64,000 nucleotides of DNA from Microlunatus panaciterrae (GTDB taxonomy: Bacteria > Actinomycetota > Actinomycetes > Propionibacteriales > Propionibacteriaceae): positions 1,488,001 through 1,552,000 of the forward strand of contig NZ_JAFBCF010000001.1 of NCBI RefSeq assembly GCF_016907535.1, written 5' to 3'. The notes below the pieces were generated by a model, which was given only the letters and a program-made list of their open reading frames with translations, made no database searches and was not told where the DNA came from. How positions within the stretch are numbered: position 1 is the first letter of the stretch; each line of letters starts with the position of its first letter. The translations under genes were made by a program, and so were the position numbers. Below, one piece after another: positions 37,901 to 46,252 of the stretch.

Positions 37901-38494
37901 TCAACGGAACTCTGCGCGGTAGTACGTCTGAGCGTCGATCGTCTCGACGTCGACGTCCGCCAGCCGGTGCAGAGCCAGCTCGATGTTGCGACCGAACCGC
38001 ATCGACTCGTTGTTGTAGGCACAGACGTCGTAGGCACACACGGCCCGGTCATCCACCAGTCGCCCGACGACCGCGTCGAGCATCTGGAAGAACAGCCGGC
38101 TCAGCCGCTGCCTCGGGTCGGCGAGGGTGAACCCGAGGTAGTAGATGGCGTCCCGGGCGGCGTGCTCGGGATACCGGCTGGTGAAGTACTCCGGGCTGAT
38201 CCACGGCACGGTGGACAGGTCCTTCGTCAAGGTGGTCAGGCCGATCGGCTGGCCCGCGTCGTCCCAGGCGACGTACTTCCAGACCCGCGGGTCATGCATC
38301 TCCTCGAAGAACTCGTCGCGGTGCAGCACCTGCCGAGCCACCGCCCGGTGCCGCAGTGGCTCGAAGGCGACCAGATAGAGCTGGTAGAACATCTCGGCGT
38401 GCTCGACCGACACCTCGCTCTCGACGGTGATCTTGGTCAGCTCGCCGAACTTGCGGCGCGGCGCGGGCTCCGGCTGCGGACTAACGCTGCTCAT
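37901..38494 (-). CDS. GNAT-like acyltransferase paired with arginine decarboxylase
   Basis: 197-aa soluble protein with the look of a GNAT fold (WKYVAWDDAGQPIGLTTLTKD as the central strand pair, split here; then DAIYYLGF and a helix), but the acetyl-CoA P-loop is not clear. I do not recognise a named family. ATG 38494 lies 14 bases inside the end of the arginine decarboxylase gene, implying coupled expression and a shared pathway, for instance acylation of agmatine or a product made from it. That role is a guess from context. Confidence 0.6.
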   Translation of the reverse strand: MSSVSPQPEPAPRRKFGELTKITVESEVSVEHAEMFYQLYLVAFEPLRHRAVARQVLHRDEFFEEMHDPRVWKYVAWDDAGQPIGLTTLTKDLSTVPWISPEYFTSRYPEHAARDAIYYLGFTLADPRQRLSRLFFQMLDAVVGRLVDDRAVCAYDVCAYNNESMRFGRNIELALHRLADVDVETIDAQTYYRAEFR

Positions 38495-39035
38495 GGGTGA
38501 TCCATCCGCTCCTCTTGTAGGTCGCCACCACCACTGCACAGACGGGATGGTCATGGCATTCCACAGAGGCGATCACCGATCCGCCGTGATGGTAGCCACC
38601 GCCGCGGCCGACGGAGAGATCATCAAGGCTCGCCCGCAGATCATGCTCCAGCGACTTTCGAGAGGAGGCGTGGTGCTCGACAAAGAGCCCGGCACCGGAC
38701 TGGTCGTCCCGGCTGGACCAGGCCACACCGGCCCAGGCCTGCTCGTTCGGAGTGGAGGCATAGGCGTCGGCGTAGACGCAGTACAGCATGTCACCGTAGC
38801 CACCGGCCAGCTGCTCGGACCCGTCGACCTCGAGAACGTCACTACCGGGGGGAATCACCGAGCTGAGCCTGATCAGGTTGAAGTTGGCGACACCGGCATC
38901 GCGCAGCGCGGCGTCGAACGCCGAAAGACGGGTGCGGCCGATACCGGTTCCACTGCTGACCCTGATGGTCAACCCCTGTTGCTGCACTTTGCCCGAGTGT
39001 TGCGCATGCTCGCTCGTTGTCAGCGCGAGGTTCAT
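38481..39035 (-). CDS. Pyruvoyl-dependent arginine decarboxylase-like protein
   Basis: 184 aa. The sequence NFNLIRLSSVIPPGSDV matches the self-cleavage region of pyruvoyl arginine decarboxylases, where a serine after the LSS turn becomes the pyruvoyl group and the chain splits into beta and alpha subunits. GTGIGRTRLSAFDAAL and GGYGDMLYCVYADA are also family-like, and a Glu-containing LFVEHHASS segment follows. The enzyme would convert arginine to agmatine and CO2. ATG 39035 has AGGAAGGACC upstream. It overlaps the acyltransferase-like gene and follows the hybrid kinase on the same strand. Confidence 0.82.
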   Translation of the reverse strand: MNLALTTSEHAQHSGKVQQQGLTIRVSSGTGIGRTRLSAFDAALRDAGVANFNLIRLSSVIPPGSDVLEVDGSEQLAGGYGDMLYCVYADAYASTPNEQAWAGVAWSSRDDQSGAGLFVEHHASSRKSLEHDLRASLDDLSVGRGGGYHHGGSVIASVECHDHPVCAVVVATYKRSGWITHEQR

Positions 39036-39094
39036 AAGGTCCTTCCTGCCGGAGCCGTTCCCCCAACCGCTGAGAGGATACTAGCGAACCCCAC

Positions 39095-41998
39095 TCAGGA
39101 TCTCCGCTCGGCGATGCTGGGCTGCAGGCGGCCGGTGGCCAGATCCAGCAGGTCCACCACCCTGTCCTCCAGTTCCTGCGGGGTCACCCGACCCTTGGTG
39201 AGGAAGATCGTGCGACCCAATCGGAGCCCGTCTCGGTCGCGGTCATCCACGTCCGCAGCGCTGTAGACGATCAGCGGGACATCCACCAGCTGACCGTTGC
39301 GGCGCAGGATCTCCACCACCTCGGTTCCTGAACCGTCCGGCAGCCGCAGGTCCAGGATCAGCACCTGCGGCTGGTTCTGCGCGCAGTAGTCCAGGGCAGC
39401 TTGGCGGGTGCGGGCATGGAACACGGTCAGCCCGCGACGCTGCAGCAGGGTGGAGATGACACTGGCGAGATCATCGTCGTCCTCCACCATCAGCACCGTG
39501 CCGCGGGTGTGATGCCCCGAGATGGCCGCAGCGACGGTCCTGGCCAGCCGCTCCTCATCGATCGGCTTGACCAGCCAGCCGTCCGTCTGCGCCGCGGTGT
39601 CCGGATCCAACGCCGGGGTCAGGCCGGAGATGACGACGATCGGGACGTCCTGCGTCTCGCGGCCACGTTTGAGCGCGCTTACGACATCCGCTCCAGTGGT
39701 GCCGGGCATGGCCAGGTCGAGGAGCAGCGCAGCCGGCAGCTCGGCCGAGACTAGGGCAACAGCCTGTTCTCCGTCGGTGACTCCCACCGTTCGGTAGCCG
39801 CGTTCGGTGAGCAGCTCGCAGAGCACCCGGACCACGTCCGGATCGTCGTCGCAGACCACCAGTCTCGGGCCTTCACCGGACGGCTCGACCGGAGGGTCCT
39901 CCACGATCCTGGGCATGGTGAAGATGAAGACCGCCCCGCCATCTGCGCGAGCCTCGGCCCAGATCCGGCCACCGAGGCGTTCCACGATGCTGCGGCTGAT
40001 CGCCAGTCCAAGACCGGTGCCGCCCTTGTCCCGGGCATCGGAGGAGTCCACCTGCTCGAACCGCCCGAAGATCTGGTCGAGCTTGTCCTGAGGGATGCCC
40101 CGACCGTTGTCCATGACCCTGAACTCGACCATGGTGTCCTTGGGAACCGCATGCACCTCCACCGATGAGTCTTCGGGTGAGAACTTGATCGCGTTCCCGA
40201 GCAGGTTGATCAACGTCTGGACGACGCGGTCCGCGTCCGCGCGCACCCGCCCGTTGGAGTCCAGCACCTTGATCTTCACCTTGGCCTGGGCGGCGATCCC
40301 CTGCACCTGCTCGACTGCAGCGTCGATGAGATCGGCGGCAGTGTAGGTAGCCACCTCCATCGGCATAGTGCCGGACTCGATCCGCTCGATGTCCAGAATG
40401 TCGTTGATCAGCCGGGTCAGGCGCTCACTGCTGTCCAGGGCGATGCCCAGCATCCGCTGTGCCGAGGCAGGCAGCTCGCCCACGGCACCTCCCGCCAGCA
40501 GGCCGAGCGAGCCGCGGATGGAGGTCAACGGCGTGCGGAGCTCGTGGCTGACCACGGAGACAAACTCGTTCTTCAGCTTGTCGACCTCACGACGCTGGGT
40601 GACGTCGCGGAAGACCACCACCGCACCCTGGACCTGTCCGTCGTTGGTCAGCGGGCTCGCCGTCACCTCGACGGGGACCTGCTGACCGGTCTTGCGCAGG
40701 TAGAGGTCCTCCTCGGATGCTGTGCTGATGCCCTCCCGGATGGCTTCGGAGATGTAGCAGTTCTCCCAGGGGTAGGGCTGACCGTCCTCCTGGTCGGCGT
40801 GGAAGGCCGCATGCGCGTCCTGCCCGATCAGCTCCGTCTGGCTGTAGCCCAGCGCCCGCGCAGCGGCGGGGTTGACGAACGTGATGACCCCCTGGGTGTC
40901 GACGCCGTAGATGCCGTCCCCAACCGAGGCCAGCAACAGCTCGGCTCGCCTGGTCATGTCGCGCAGGGCGCTGGTCCGCTCGCTCACCATGCCTTCCAGG
41001 CCCTTGCGCAGGGTGTCGTTGTCGATGATCAGCAGGATCTGGCGTGCCGCGACGGCGAGCACCACGACCAGCCACAGTCCGATCAGACCGATCGTCAGCC
41101 CACCGGAGCGTGCCTGGATCAGTCCCGTGATCGAAGCCGTCACGAAGAGCGTGAAGGTGACCACCGTGCCCATCACGGGAGACGCCTCGGTCGGCTCCTC
41201 CACGTCCTGCTGCACGGCGAGTGCTGCCGGGTGCCGAGCCGCCAACGCGATCAAGGCGTAGCCGGCGATCCAGCCCAGGTCGAGGATCGTGCCGACACCG
41301 AACCCCTTGTGGGTGGCGCTCAGCACGGCGAACGTCAGGTCGGTGACGGCGTAGAAGGCGAAGCCCGCACTTACCAGCACCAGGGCGGGTCGGTCGTTGC
41401 GGCTGCTGCGGACGATCAGCAAACCCGCCAGGGTCGCCACTGCGACATCGAACAGCGGCAGCAGCAGGACGAAGAAGCGGCTGAGCGACATCTCCGAACC
41501 CGGCGGAACCAACTGCGGGAAGACGGTGCCGCTCACGATCCTCAGCACCGATCCGCCGATGACAATGCCGTCCAACACCAGTCTGGCCAGCTCCGTCCCT
41601 CGGCGTCGCACAGAGGGGAACGTGATCAAACCGGCCATGCTGAGCGGAAGACCGATGAAGAAGGCCACGTCACCGGCGATCGCGAGCGAGGGCGACAACC
41701 CGGCAACGGTCACGATCAGGATCCACAGGTTGCCGGCTGCGGCCAGTGCACCGGCTATGGCCAGGAACAACCAGGCCCGTCGGCGGCGCCCGATCGAGCG
41801 CAACGCCCGATCACCACAGCTGAGCGCGGAGGCGACACCACCCCCGATGAGGCCCACGTCACTGATCAGCAGCTTGGGTATCGCATCCAGGTGGCTCAGC
41901 AGGAGGGCCCCGAAAAGGCAGACGATCAGGGCAGTCACGAGGCAGAGCCGGAGGAAGCGTGCGTTCGGCTGTACGAGTGAGGCGGGGGAGGCCTTCAT
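39095..41998 (-). CDS. Hybrid histidine kinase, membrane sensor with PAS and two receivers
   Basis: About 967 aa. The N-terminal 320 residues form about eight to nine membrane helices of an unrecognised sensor type, then a PAS domain (about 350-470, NPAAARALGYSQTELIG in part), HisKA with His485 (SHELRTPL), an HATPase domain (NAIKFS, DNGRGIP, GGTGLGLAIS) and two C-terminal receivers (LLLDLAMPG and LILDLRLPDGSG). It could pass phosphate to the stand-alone receiver and the Hpt protein encoded 2-4 kb downstream on the same strand; this link is inferred. Start ATG 41998 (GTG 42016 possible). Confidence 0.9.
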   Translation of the reverse strand: MKASPASLVQPNARFLRLCLVTALIVCLFGALLLSHLDAIPKLLISDVGLIGGGVASALSCGDRALRSIGRRRRAWLFLAIAGALAAAGNLWILIVTVAGLSPSLAIAGDVAFFIGLPLSMAGLITFPSVRRRGTELARLVLDGIVIGGSVLRIVSGTVFPQLVPPGSEMSLSRFFVLLLPLFDVAVATLAGLLIVRSSRNDRPALVLVSAGFAFYAVTDLTFAVLSATHKGFGVGTILDLGWIAGYALIALAARHPAALAVQQDVEEPTEASPVMGTVVTFTLFVTASITGLIQARSGGLTIGLIGLWLVVVLAVAARQILLIIDNDTLRKGLEGMVSERTSALRDMTRRAELLLASVGDGIYGVDTQGVITFVNPAAARALGYSQTELIGQDAHAAFHADQEDGQPYPWENCYISEAIREGISTASEEDLYLRKTGQQVPVEVTASPLTNDGQVQGAVVVFRDVTQRREVDKLKNEFVSVVSHELRTPLTSIRGSLGLLAGGAVGELPASAQRMLGIALDSSERLTRLINDILDIERIESGTMPMEVATYTAADLIDAAVEQVQGIAAQAKVKIKVLDSNGRVRADADRVVQTLINLLGNAIKFSPEDSSVEVHAVPKDTMVEFRVMDNGRGIPQDKLDQIFGRFEQVDSSDARDKGGTGLGLAISRSIVERLGGRIWAEARADGGAVFIFTMPRIVEDPPVEPSGEGPRLVVCDDDPDVVRVLCELLTERGYRTVGVTDGEQAVALVSAELPAALLLDLAMPGTTGADVVSALKRGRETQDVPIVVISGLTPALDPDTAAQTDGWLVKPIDEERLARTVAAAISGHHTRGTVLMVEDDDDLASVISTLLQRRGLTVFHARTRQAALDYCAQNQPQVLILDLRLPDGSGTEVVEILRRNGQLVDVPLIVYSAADVDDRDRDGLRLGRTIFLTKGRVTPQELEDRVVDLLDLATGRLQPSIAERRS

Positions 41999-42127
41999 GG
42001 TAGGTGACCGTATCACTCGGAATCGGCGGCAAGATCACTCGACGAGTGCCGTCAGATGATCACCCTGTGGTCCTGTCGTCAATGTCACTCTCGACTGGTC
42101 CTGTGCGCGGTCTCCCCGTTGGCTCGT

Positions 42128-42149
42128 CCCTTTGTTGATCCAACAAGGG
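42128..42149. promoter_or_regulatory. Inverted repeat in the kinase/wHTH intergenic region
   Basis: CCCTTTGTTG, then ATC, then CAACAAGGG form a near-perfect palindrome (one unpaired base) 38 bases before the wHTH start and between two divergent genes. It looks like a regulator site; the binding protein is unknown. Confidence 0.4.
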
Positions 42150-42174
42150 TGATCTTTAAGACAGTCCGGCCTCG

Positions 42175-42180
42175 TAGGCT
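42175..42180 (+). promoter_or_regulatory. -10 box, leaderless start of wHTH gene
   Basis: TAGGCT lies 6 bases before the ATG at 42187; no ribosome site is visible, so a leaderless transcript is likely. Confidence 0.45.
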
Positions 42181-42186
42181 GATCGC

Positions 42187-43347
42187 ATGGCCGTACTCAA
42201 GGTCAGCCGGGCGGCGCTGCTCCGCTATCGGCTCCATGCCCAGCAGCTGGACCGCGCGCTCGACCCGGTGCGCGAGATCACCGATGCATCGGTGCTCGAC
42301 CTGGGGGTGCAGTTCAGCGGGAACGAGTCGGCCAGCTGGTCGCTGGTCAGCCGGGGCGTCTCGGTCCCCACCCCCGCAGCCCTGAACTCCGCACCCGGCG
42401 TAGCCCTGGCCTGGACGCTCCGCGGGGCACCGCACTTCTACCGCCGGGCCGACCTTGCCGACGTGCAGGTGGCCACTTCGCCGTTCTCCGAAGCCGACGC
42501 CGGCAAGCGGATCTATGACGCCAACCGACCGCTGAAGGCCGCCGGGATCCCGGCGCTGGCGGCGTTGACTGCTGTGGCGGCCGAGATGCGCGCGCTGGTC
42601 CGGCAGCCGATGGGGAAGGGCGAACTCTCCAGTCGGTTGGCCGAGATCATGCCGGCCGAGTACCTCCGGTTCTGTCGACCCTGCAACGCCACCCACCTAT
42701 ATGAGATGCCGTTCCGGCTGGCTGCCCTGCATGCCGGTCTCGAGCTCGAGCCCGGCACCTCGCCACCCGTCCTGCGCCGGATCCCAGGCTGGCCCAAGCG
42801 GCAAGTCGGCCCGGCCACCGACCCGCTGGTCGCAGCCACCCACATCCAGCCGATCCGGGCCTACCTGCGCCTGTTCGGTCCAGCGACCCCCCAGCAGGTG
42901 GCCGCCTTCCTGGACGCCCCGGTCGCGGACATCAGGCGACACTGGCCCGCCGACACCGTCGACATCCTGCTCGACACCCGCTCTTCGACAAGCTCCGCAC
43001 TGGTCGAGTCACTCCCTCTGCTGACCGCGCCGCCAGGCGACGACCAGGGGCAGGTTCGGCTGCTCAACGGCTATGACCTGTTCATGCAGTGCCGGGACCG
43101 CGAGCTGCTGGTCCCGGACCCGGCTCGGCACAAGGAGCTGTGGCCGGTGCTGGGCCGCCCAGGGGTAATGCTGCTCGGGGCCGAGGTGATCGGAAGTTGG
43201 CGGCCCAAGGCGTCCGGCAGCAGGTTCACCCTGCGCGTCACCCACTGGACCAGACCCACCAGGGAGGTGCTGGCCGCACTGGAGGGTCAGGCTGAGCTGC
43301 TCGCCCGGCACCGGGGCCAACGGTTCGACGGCCTGGTCGACGGGTAG
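42187..43347 (+). CDS. Winged-helix DNA-binding protein (AlkZ/HTH_42 family)
   Basis: 386 aa. It resembles the HTH_42/AlkZ family, whose characterised members are DNA glycosylases that unhook interstrand crosslinks. Features are LRGAPHFYRRADL near residue 80, a winged-helix region (RAYLRLFGPATPQQVAAFL), and LLNGYDLFMQCRDRELLVPD near the C-terminus. Between these lies DTRSSTSSALVES, encoded in part by a 17-base sequence also found in the paaB repeats, so a short repeat may have inserted in the gene without breaking the frame. Probably leaderless. Convergent with the MFS gene. Confidence 0.8.
   Translation: MAVLKVSRAALLRYRLHAQQLDRALDPVREITDASVLDLGVQFSGNESASWSLVSRGVSVPTPAALNSAPGVALAWTLRGAPHFYRRADLADVQVATSPFSEADAGKRIYDANRPLKAAGIPALAALTAVAAEMRALVRQPMGKGELSSRLAEIMPAEYLRFCRPCNATHLYEMPFRLAALHAGLELEPGTSPPVLRRIPGWPKRQVGPATDPLVAATHIQPIRAYLRLFGPATPQQVAAFLDAPVADIRRHWPADTVDILLDTRSSTSSALVESLPLLTAPPGDDQGQVRLLNGYDLFMQCRDRELLVPDPARHKELWPVLGRPGVMLLGAEVIGSWRPKASGSRFTLRVTHWTRPTREVLAALEGQAELLARHRGQRFDGLVDG
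42979..42995. repeat. Copy of the short palindromic repeat inside the wHTH gene
   Basis: CGCTCTTCGACAAGCTC is shared exactly with the middle repeat in paaB (46344-46360). The reading frame is kept. Confidence 0.55.
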
Positions 43348-43370
43348 CCCGGGCTCGGGTCTACCGGCCG

Positions 43371-44555
43371 TCAGCAGACGGAGACGGCCTCCACAGCCCG
43401 CTGGCGAGGCCGGAGCTCCCGCCGGGTCCAGACTCCGACCACCGCTGCCAGGACGGTGAGCAGCGCCACCATCGACAGTGCCGTCGGCAGCGACAGGTGG
43501 TCGGCCAGCAGACCGACCAGCGGCCGCTCGATCAGGATGCCGATGGTGGCCATCGGCGCGACGACACTGACCGCTCGAGGGCCTCCCAGTGCGCCTGCAC
43601 GGGCGATGGCGATCGGGTAGAGGTTGGCGACACCGAGACCGACGGCGACGTAGGCGACGAACGCCAGCAGCAGGCCACCGGGCAGGGCGGCCGCCCAGGC
43701 AGAGACCAGGATCCCGGCGGTGGCCAGCAGCGATCCTCCGACGAGTACGCCGGCCTCGCCGACAATCTTGATCAGCTTCCCGCCGGTCAGCCGGGTGACT
43801 GCGATGGCGCATTCGTAGGCGGCGTAGCCATAGGCGGCCAGCGTCGGCGATGCGCCGAGATCGTCACCGAGATGCAGCACCGCCCAGTCGTTGTTGGAGT
43901 ACTCCGCGAACGCCGTGCAGAAGGCAACGACGGCGAGCAATCTGACGACAGGACCCATCGACGCCAGCCCGGAACGCTTCGGCTGGGCCACCGTCCGGAC
44001 GGCGGGCGGTTCGGCTCGGGCCAGCAGCAGTCGAGCGAAGGCGAGGGCGACGACCACGCCGAGAGCGGCGATGACGGCGAGATGGCTGAGTGCTGTCAGT
44101 CGCGCGGCCGCAAGACCGCCGACCAGGGCGCCGCCGAGAGCACCTGTCGAGTAGAGCCCATGCAGCCCCGACATCACTGGCCGCCCGGCGGCCTTCTCAA
44201 CCTCGACCGCGGCACTGTTCAGGGCGATGTTGAAGAACCCGTACATCAGGCCGTACACCGCGAGGAACAGCCCCAGCACCGGCACACTCGGGGCCAGCGT
44301 CGGCAGCGGCAACGCCAGGAAGGTGCCGAGGCCGGCGACCACGACGATCGGCCGGGTGCCGTAGCGGACGCAGAGCCGACCGCCCTGCGACATGGCCACG
44401 AGCCCGCCCAGGGACATGCACAGCAGCACCAGCCCCAACTCGGTCGCGCTGGCGCCCACGTGCTCCTTCACCGCGGGTACGCGTACGGTCCAGTTGGCGG
44501 AGGCGAAACCGGCGAGGAAGAAGAAGATGTTCAGCGGATAGCGGCTGTGATGCAC
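43371..44555 (-). CDS. MFS transporter
   Basis: 394-aa, 12-helix major facilitator. The cytoplasmic loop motif between helices 2 and 3 appears as GGRLCVRYGTRP, and SGLHGLYSTGALGGALVGG resembles the FucP/sugar or YbjJ-like subgroups. Substrate unknown. The GTG start at 44555 has a TAGCCT box (minus strand, 44564-44569) 8 bases upstream and no ribosome site, so it may be leaderless. Divergent from the SixA-like gene. Confidence 0.85.
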   Translation of the reverse strand: MHHSRYPLNIFFFLAGFASANWTVRVPAVKEHVGASATELGLVLLCMSLGGLVAMSQGGRLCVRYGTRPIVVVAGLGTFLALPLPTLAPSVPVLGLFLAVYGLMYGFFNIALNSAAVEVEKAAGRPVMSGLHGLYSTGALGGALVGGLAAARLTALSHLAVIAALGVVVALAFARLLLARAEPPAVRTVAQPKRSGLASMGPVVRLLAVVAFCTAFAEYSNNDWAVLHLGDDLGASPTLAAYGYAAYECAIAVTRLTGGKLIKIVGEAGVLVGGSLLATAGILVSAWAAALPGGLLLAFVAYVAVGLGVANLYPIAIARAGALGGPRAVSVVAPMATIGILIERPLVGLLADHLSLPTALSMVALLTVLAAVVGVWTRRELRPRQRAVEAVSVC

Positions 44556-44721
44556 AGTTCACCAGGCTATCCATCGCACGACAGCAGCTCCACCTGGCCC
44601 GACCCGACCCAGGCAGCCCCCGGCCAGAGCAGGGACCGGCGGCCGCTGTTCGGGGGATCAGCGACCGTCGGCACACTCAGACTGACAGCCGAAAGCCCGT
44701 CTATGCAAGCAATCCAGGGGC

Positions 44722-44727
44722 TAACCT
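44722..44727 (+). promoter_or_regulatory. -10 box, leaderless start of phosphatase gene
   Basis: TAACCT ends 7 bases before the ATG at 44735; no ribosome site is visible. Confidence 0.45.
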
Positions 44728-44734
44728 CAGTGCT

Positions 44735-45238
44735 ATGAGCCACGCCAGGACGCTGTTGCTGCTCAGGCATGCCGAGGCCGAGGACACGAACGTGGGTCGG
44801 CGCGACCAGGAGCGACCACTGACCGTCCTCGGGCAGCGGCAGGCGTCCGCCGTGGGCGCGTATCTGCGTCAGCAGGAGATCAGCGTCGACCAGGCGCTGT
44901 GCTCCCCCGCAACTCGAGCCCGGCAGACGTGGGAAGGTCTGGGTCTCGCAGCCGAGGTCGACTACGACCCCCGGCTCTACAACGCTGGGTCGGACACCAT
45001 CCTCGCCGTTCTGCAGGAGGTGCCGAGTGAGGTGCGGACTGCACTGGTGGTCGGGCACGCTCCGGGGGTCCCCGCCCTGGCCCATCAGTTGGCCGACCCG
45101 TTCGACTCCGACGCCGAGGCGTTCGCCGCCATCGAGCACCGATTCCCGACCGCGACACTGGTAATGATGGCCTTTCACGGGGACTGGGCCGAACTGCGGG
45201 TGGCCCGGCTCGAGCAGGCTCGGCTGCAGCCCTCCTGA
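44735..45238 (+). CDS. Histidine phosphatase family protein (SixA-like)
   Basis: 167-aa phosphatase. The catalytic RHAEAE is at the N-terminus and the second histidine lies in VVGHAPGV; length and layout match SixA, which dephosphorylates the histidine of Hpt domains in multistep phosphorelays. An Hpt protein is encoded 7.4 kb away, so a functional link is possible but unproven; other members act on small phosphorylated metabolites. It is probably leaderless and lies 27 bases before paaA with its own -10 box between. Confidence 0.85.
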   Translation: MSHARTLLLLRHAEAEDTNVGRRDQERPLTVLGQRQASAVGAYLRQQEISVDQALCSPATRARQTWEGLGLAAEVDYDPRLYNAGSDTILAVLQEVPSEVRTALVVGHAPGVPALAHQLADPFDSDAEAFAAIEHRFPTATLVMMAFHGDWAELRVARLEQARLQPS

Positions 45239-45252
45239 GCAGATCAGGCCAG

Positions 45253-45258
45253 TAGGCT
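45253..45258 (+). promoter_or_regulatory. -10 box, leaderless start of paa operon
   Basis: TAGGCT ends 7 bases before the paaA ATG at 45266, and no ribosome site is present, indicating a leaderless paaABCDE transcript. Confidence 0.5.
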
Positions 45259-45265
45259 GGCTGGT

Positions 45266-46252
45266 ATGTACGGCAACGACTTCGGTGAACCGGTCGACGA
45301 CGTCTCGCAGCTGAGCGACGCCGAGCAGCAACGGCGCTTCGATGAGCTGATCGCCGCAGACGAGCGGATCGAACCCAGGGACTGGATGCCGGCCGGCTAC
45401 CGGAAGACGTTGATCCGTCAGATCGCGCAGCATGCGCACTCGGAGATCATCGGCATGCAGCCGGAAGCGAACTGGATCACCCGGGCACCCAGCCTGAAGC
45501 GCAAGGCGATCCTGCTGGCCAAGGTCCAGGACGAGGCCGGTCACGGGCTCTACCTCTACGGAGCAGCGGAGACGTTGGGGGTTGAGCGCGCCGAGCTGAT
45601 GGACCTACTGCACACGGGACGACAGAAGTACTCGTCGATCTTCAACTACCCGACACTGACCTGGGCAGACATGGGCGCCATCGGCTGGCTGGTCGACGGG
45701 GCCGCGATCGTCAACCAGGTCCCCCTCTGCCGCTGCTCGTACGGTCCGTACGCCCGGGCGATGGTCCGGATCTGCAAGGAGGAGTCGTTCCACCAGCGGC
45801 AGGGCTTCGAGATCCTCTACACGCTGTCCCGAGGCACCGAGGCACAAGGGGAGATGCTGCAGGACGCGGTCAACCGGTGGTGGTGGCCGAGCCTGATGAT
45901 GTTCGGTCCGCCAGACGATGAGTCGCCCAACTCCGCCCAGTCGATGGCCTGGGGGATCAAGCGGCACAGCAATGACGACCTGCGGCAGCGGTTCGTGGAC
46001 ATGACGGTGCCGCAGGCGGAGGTGCTCGGCGTCACGCTGCCCGACCCGGAACTGAAATATGACGACGGCCACTGGCGGTACGGCCCGATCGACTGGGCCG
46101 AGTTCGCTGCCGTGCTCAAGGGTCGTGGCCCCTGCAACCGGCAGCGGATCGAGCATCGCCGCAAGGCCCACGAGGACGGCGCCTGGGTCCGTGAAGCGGC
46201 CACCGCCTACGCCGACAAGCAGACCGCCCGAAGCCAGCGGGGCGCAGCGTGA
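45266..46252 (+). CDS. paaA: 1,2-phenylacetyl-CoA epoxidase, subunit PaaA (catalytic)
   Basis: 328-aa di-iron monooxygenase subunit that epoxidises the ring of phenylacetyl-CoA. Iron-ligand motifs are KVQDEAGHG and [10 protein letters not shown], and the N-terminal [11 protein letters not shown] and [14 protein letters not shown] are hallmark PaaA sequences. It is the first gene of a tightly packed paaABCDE operon and its stop overlaps the paaB start (GTGA). The remaining phenylacetate genes (paaK, paaG, paaZ, regulator) are not in this window. Confidence 0.97.
   Translation: MYGNDFGEPVDDVSQLSDAEQQRRFDELIAADERIEPRDWMPAGYRKTLIRQIAQHAHSEIIGMQPEANWITRAPSLKRKAILLAKVQDEAGHGLYLYGAAETLGVERAELMDLLHTGRQKYSSIFNYPTLTWADMGAIGWLVDGAAIVNQVPLCRCSYGPYARAMVRICKEESFHQRQGFEILYTLSRGTEAQGEMLQDAVNRWWWPSLMMFGPPDDESPNSAQSMAWGIKRHSNDDLRQRFVDMTVPQAEVLGVTLPDPELKYDDGHWRYGPIDWAEFAAVLKGRGPCNRQRIEHRRKAHEDGAWVREAATAYADKQTARSQRGAA

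Noticed and set aside
40544-41980. 478-aa plus-strand open frame opposite the hybrid kinase
   Set aside because: Low-complexity, His/Asp/Gln/Arg-rich shadow of the kinase gene.
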